Below the pieces are notes generated by a model. The model saw only the letters and a program-made list of their open reading frames with translations, was not told where the DNA came from and did not search any database. A program made the position numbers and the translations under genes. A stretch of 45,957 nucleotides of DNA from Oceanospirillaceae bacterium (GTDB taxonomy: Bacteria > Pseudomonadota > Gammaproteobacteria > Pseudomonadales > Balneatricaceae), in the NCBI GenBank assembly GCA_023954795.1, contig JAGSHA010000002.1:1-45957 (forward strand), given 5' to 3'. Within the stretch, counting starts at the first letter, position 1; the number at the start of each line of letters is the position of its first letter. Positions 42,891-45,957 of this stretch are shown piece by piece.

Positions 42891-44099
42891 TTATACCTGA
42901 TGGGGGAACCGGCGCTGCCATGTTAGGCACCGACTCTCATCACGCTCTTCATACAGGGCGATCGCTGATGGAAGGTCCATCTTAAAGCGGCGTTCACCGT
43001 TGTTGCCTATGGCTGATAAGCGCATCGTATACCACGCGGTAATCCCGCCTGCAGGTGGAGCCTCAAACGTTGGAAAAGCTGGATCATCCCCGGTATTCGC
43101 TAACCAATCATTCGCAAGTTCTGGATTGAGCACCATCGCTCTTGCCAACCCCACCGTATCAGCAGCGCCACTGGTTAGTGATTCCAACGCATCGATGCGC
43201 GTTTTGATTCCGCCTGTTACCTGTAACGGCACATCGGTCACTTGCTTCGCCCGGTGGGAAAACTCAACAAAGTACGGCCCCCCACCTGAAGCATCGGAGC
43301 TTGCTTTTGAGCCAGGAAAGTAGGTGCCACCACTTAACTCAATTAGATCAATCGAAGTACGATCCAGAATACGAATAGCCTCTAGAGCATCGTCCTGTGT
43401 TAAGCCTCCTTCGAGCTGGTCAGAGGAATTGATCTTAATCCCCACCGGGAATTGTGGTCCGACGGCCCGCCGAACCTTATCAATCACCTCGACGATAATG
43501 CGGCAGCGCGCTTCAATGGAACCACCGTATTGATCATTGCGACGATTGAACAATGGCGACAGAAACTGGCTGAGTAAAAAACCATGACCGGCGTGGATCT
43601 GAACGCCCGTGAATCCGACATCTTTAGCCCGTCGCGCGGTTCTGGCATACATATCAGGTAACTGCTCCACCTCTGCCCTGGACATACCCGCGCATTTAAA
43701 ACTTCCAATCTCAAGCGCTGATGGCCCTGCAGGCTGGCTGATCGGTAGGTGAGACAATGCACCGGCATGGCCGATCTGAGGCCATATATGTGCCCCCTGA
43801 ATTGTCGCTCGGGTAGCCAATGAGTTCAGCATTTGAAGATTAGAGTGGGGGCCTAAAACCAGGTTGCCAGGTTTCTCTGGAAAGCGGGGATCTCCCTGAA
43901 CTTCACCAATTATCGACAGTGCAACTCCGCCTGTTGCCCATCTTTCATAGAGCCGAATCTGAGCGTCGGTCGGATTGCCTCCGCCGTCTGCAAGCGAATC
44001 AGACATGGCTGACTTTACTAACCGGTTTTTTAAAACGGCACCGCAAGGAAGTTCCAATGAACGGCTTAGTAGATGATGAGTGCCTGTCGCTTTAATCAT
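42891..44099 (-). CDS. NADH:flavin oxidoreductase, old yellow enzyme family
   Basis: This 402-residue FMN enzyme has a TIM-barrel with K-N-R-L-V-K-S-A-M-S at the start, then G-H-A-G-A-L-S, H-A-G-H-G-F-L-L-S-Q-F-L-S-P and N-R-R-N-D-Q-Y-G-G-S. The last two are diagnostic of the family, including the substrate-binding His pair region. The C-terminus lacks the second Fe-S/NAD domain of 2,4-dienoyl-CoA reductases. It may reduce activated alkenes or quinones. It is divergent from a LysR gene. Confidence 0.9.
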   Translation of the reverse strand: MIKATGTHHLLSRSLELPCGAVLKNRLVKSAMSDSLADGGGNPTDAQIRLYERWATGGVALSIIGEVQGDPRFPEKPGNLVLGPHSNLQMLNSLATRATIQGAHIWPQIGHAGALSHLPISQPAGPSALEIGSFKCAGMSRAEVEQLPDMYARTARRAKDVGFTGVQIHAGHGFLLSQFLSPLFNRRNDQYGGSIEARCRIIVEVIDKVRRAVGPQFPVGIKINSSDQLEGGLTQDDALEAIRILDRTSIDLIELSGGTYFPGSKASSDASGGGPYFVEFSHRAKQVTDVPLQVTGGIKTRIDALESLTSGAADTVGLARAMVLNPELANDWLANTGDDPAFPTFEAPPAGGITAWYTMRLSAIGNNGERRFKMDLPSAIALYEERDESRCLTWQRRFPHQV

Positions 44100-44180
44100 G
44101 CCAGCTCCTTTAAAAAAGGCGTTTTAGTCATGTGTTCATTGCAGCTCACACAATGATCATCGAACTCTGGCAACGACGTA

Positions 44181-44195
44181 TGCCTGTATCAGGCA
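44181..44195. promoter_or_regulatory. Candidate operator in the OYE-LysR divergent region
   Basis: TGCCTG-TAT-CAGGCA is a perfect 15-bp inverted repeat with the T-N11-A form expected of LysR sites, located between the oxidoreductase start (44099) and the regulator start (44312). Confidence 0.5.
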
Positions 44196-44311
44196 GGATC
44201 TAACATGTACTTCTGTTGGTCAGTTACCGAATGAGTGAAGGACATTATTGATCTTCTTTAATAAACTAAAAACATAGCAATCATGTAAATACTATTAAGT
44301 AAAAGTTAATA

Positions 44312-45214
44312 ATGAATACGTCAGACCTTAATCTGTTTATTCGGATCGCGGAAACCGGCAGCATCACCGAGTCTGCGAAACAGCAGGGAATCTCGACTGC
44401 GGCTGCCAGTTCTGCCCTCAAACGATTGGAAAAGCAGCTCGATATCCAGCTGTTTATCAGAACGACAAGACAGTTGCGGATTACATCGCAAGGGGAGCAA
44501 TTTCTGTTTCATTGCCGTCAGGCTCTGGAGTCACTGGATCAGGGACGCATATCGGCCCAACAGATGATAGGGCGGGTTGGCGGAGAGCTGCGGCTTTCAG
44601 TGTCCTCAGATTTAGGGCGTAATCTGGTGCTACCCTGGATCGACGAGTTGATGGAGGCGCATCCTTCTTTGTCGATCGACTTGAACGTAGGAGACTCCAT
44701 CTCCAATTTTTTTATGGACAAGGTTGATGTCGCACTACGTTATGGAAAGCCAGAAGATTCGACGATGGTTGCGTTTCATATTGCGACCATTGATAGAATC
44801 ACCTGTGTATCGCCAGGCTATCTATCCAAATTTGGAGAGCCCTCTCATCCAGAGGAGTTAAGAGATCACAATTGCTTGTTGTACCGGCTTGATGGTCATC
44901 TTTTCAACCATTGGGAATATGCAGACACATCAGGCAGTTACGAGATAAAAGTAAGCAGCAACAGAGTCAGCAATGATACGGATGTTGTGAGACGTTGGGC
45001 TGTTGCAGGAAAGGGGATCGCTTATCGATCCCAGATAGATATCTCTGCAGATCTGAAGCGCGGAGAGCTGGTACAAATACTATCCGGTTATCAATCGCCT
45101 TCAGCACAGCTTTACCTGCTTTGTCCTAGCCGAAAGCAAGTAACCCCCGCGGTGATCGCGTTCAGAGAGATGCTGAGAGAAAAGTGCGCACATCTGGGTA
45201 TACGGGCTAATTGA
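44312..45214 (+). CDS. LysR-type transcriptional regulator
   Basis: The 300-residue regulator has the helix-turn-helix N-T-S-D-L-N-L-F-I-R-I-A-E-T-G-S-I-T-E-S and A-A-S-S-A-L-K-R-L-E as recognition helix, then an effector domain from about residue 90. Its likely target is the divergent old yellow enzyme gene. The start ATG 44312 directly precedes the helix-turn-helix; the ribosome site is weak. Confidence 0.9.
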   Translation: MNTSDLNLFIRIAETGSITESAKQQGISTAAASSALKRLEKQLDIQLFIRTTRQLRITSQGEQFLFHCRQALESLDQGRISAQQMIGRVGGELRLSVSSDLGRNLVLPWIDELMEAHPSLSIDLNVGDSISNFFMDKVDVALRYGKPEDSTMVAFHIATIDRITCVSPGYLSKFGEPSHPEELRDHNCLLYRLDGHLFNHWEYADTSGSYEIKVSSNRVSNDTDVVRRWAVAGKGIAYRSQIDISADLKRGELVQILSGYQSPSAQLYLLCPSRKQVTPAVIAFREMLREKCAHLGIRAN

Positions 45215-45297
45215 CCATAGCTGGCCGTGCTCTGCTGTCTTTGCGAGGAGCCGACAAAGAACATGGCGTGCAGCTTTATATATCTATGATCTCTGCG

Positions 45298-45336
45298 CGT
45301 TAAGGTACATCGCCTTGCACACGTTTTACCTTAACG
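45298..45336. terminator. Possible terminator between convergent LysR and ubiT genes
   Basis: CGTTAAGGTA (45298-45307) and TACCTTAACG (45327-45336) form a perfect 10-bp stem with a 19-nt loop. The nearest T-run (45347-45356) is about 11 bases away on the plus strand, so activity is uncertain. Confidence 0.45.
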
Positions 45337-45369
45337 ACCACAGACTATTTTTATCGCGTTGATGGTGTC

Positions 45370-45858
45370 TTACAGAGGTAATCGACTCGCAAGCTCTATC
45401 CCTTTACGCATGGCGCTGGGCATCTCATCCCAATCCACACTATCCAGTAGATTCTTCACCGCCAGCCCCAGCTCTGTGTTTCCCTCAATCAATAAACGAC
45501 GCTGGAAGAAGAGGGTATCCGGGTCTTGTTCGCGGTTAGCAAGGATCAGGAAATCACGCGCTTCCCCTTTTATCCAGGCATCGGCGGTGTCACTGGCACA
45601 CACAATCAATTGTTCATCTTCACAACTGATCACTACGCGTATTGCCAGGTCAGTGACCTCAAGGCCTAGCTGTTGCCCTTCTAAGAAATAGAACTCATCG
45701 TCTTCCAGAGGCTGTTTAAACGCTTGATTGAGCGCCTTTTCCAGCAAGTTTTTCTTCAGCTTAAATGGCAGAACCGATTCGGTTTTACTGATCACCCGGC
45801 TCACCAACGTAGAGGTATCAGGGCGGGGAAAGGGCAAGCGGGCGGTGAGAAGTGACAT
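45370..45858 (-). CDS. ubiT: Ubiquinone biosynthesis accessory factor UbiT (SCP2 domain)
   Basis: UbiT binds the prenylated intermediate in O2-independent ubiquinone synthesis and is required with UbiU/UbiV. The 162-residue protein has a sterol-carrier-like domain. The family end-piece Q-D-P-D-T-L-F-F-Q-R-R-L-L-I-E-G-N-T-E-L-G-L is almost identical to that of YhbT/UbiT, followed by V-K-N-L-L-D. AGGAG lies eight bases before ATG 45858. It is separated from ubiUV by an old yellow enzyme/LysR pair and is transcribed in the other direction, with its own FNR box upstream. Confidence 0.93.
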   Translation of the reverse strand: MSLLTARLPFPRPDTSTLVSRVISKTESVLPFKLKKNLLEKALNQAFKQPLEDDEFYFLEGQQLGLEVTDLAIRVVISCEDEQLIVCASDTADAWIKGEARDFLILANREQDPDTLFFQRRLLIEGNTELGLAVKNLLDSVDWDEMPSAMRKGIELASRLPL

Positions 45859-45884
45859 CAGATTACTCCTGTTTAGTGGCCGTT

Positions 45885-45926
45885 ATGATAAGCGAAATTT
45901 AATTTTACCCCCTTGATATCAATCAA
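45885..45926 (-). promoter_or_regulatory. FNR-dependent promoter of ubiT
   Basis: TTGAT-ATCA-ATCAA (45913-45926) is a perfect FNR box. On the minus strand TATCAT (45890-45885) is at the place a -10 should occupy if the box is centred at -41.5 from a start near 45878. This geometry is the class II activator arrangement. The box is also palindromic enough to serve a divergent gene beyond the right edge. Confidence 0.85.
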
Positions 45927-45957
45927 GGCTGACTTGTGCCTGTGTTCTGCAAAATGC

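Overview
The window reads as ordinary chromosome of a marine-type gammaproteobacterium. The best fit by gene content is the Oceanospirillales/Pseudomonadales side: pdxB, PilZ, HDOD and GGDEF signalling, a YcgR-like protein, syd, YajG, pepN next to YeaC, and O2-independent ubiquinone genes. This placement is an inference from gene families, not a database result. No phage, insertion sequence, CRISPR array or rRNA operon is visible.

Layout. 1-3720: an orphan tryptophan synthase beta chain, a chemotaxis receptor with a C-terminal cytoplasmic sensor, and a small WGR-domain protein, all on the minus strand. 3754-7720: pdxB, a YcgR/PilZ protein, an ATP-NAD kinase-like protein, a small membrane protein and a duplicated-domain lipoprotein. 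7803-9669 (minus): a lipoprotein, a small cytochrome c and the HtpX protease. 9839-11236: an RlmI/RlmK-like methyltransferase and a DEDDh exonuclease. 11309-14100 (minus): an HDOD protein, an unknown protein and an AlaA-type aminotransferase. 14541-18177: a Tag-family glycosylase, then a syd-yajG operon on the minus strand, then tRNA-Asp and tRNA-Val behind a strong sigma-70 promoter, then a PAS-GGDEF diguanylate cyclase. A 28-codon acidic ORF lies on the minus strand after it.

18373-27853 is one long plus-strand run: a PLP desulfhydrase-like enzyme, nadK, a metallophosphoesterase, a rhomboid protease, YeaC, DUF2797, pepN, a membrane protein, an AlbA_2 protein and a HAD phosphatase. 28087-31299 is a TonB-dependent receptor followed by its own TonB, which carries 16 perfect Pro-Lys repeats. 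31644-33044 holds a HAD-IIA phosphatase and a DUF938 methyltransferase. Next comes a 1.18-kb stretch without a credible gene (33045-34228), between convergent genes, containing an imperfect tandem array of about 40-bp units. 34229-35940 (minus) encodes a retropepsin-like protease and a double-receiver regulator. 36242-40680 holds YaiI, YbaN, a MOSC protein, a Rof-like Rho antiterminator, and a GST divergent from a LysR regulator.

The most coherent biology is at the right end. ubiU-ubiV (40797-42702) and ubiT (45370-45858, opposite strand) make up the O2-independent ubiquinone hydroxylation system. Each transcription unit is preceded by a perfect FNR box, TTGAT-N4-ATCAA. An old-yellow-enzyme/LysR divergent pair sits between them. 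The least explained element is the 33.26-33.5 kb repeat array.
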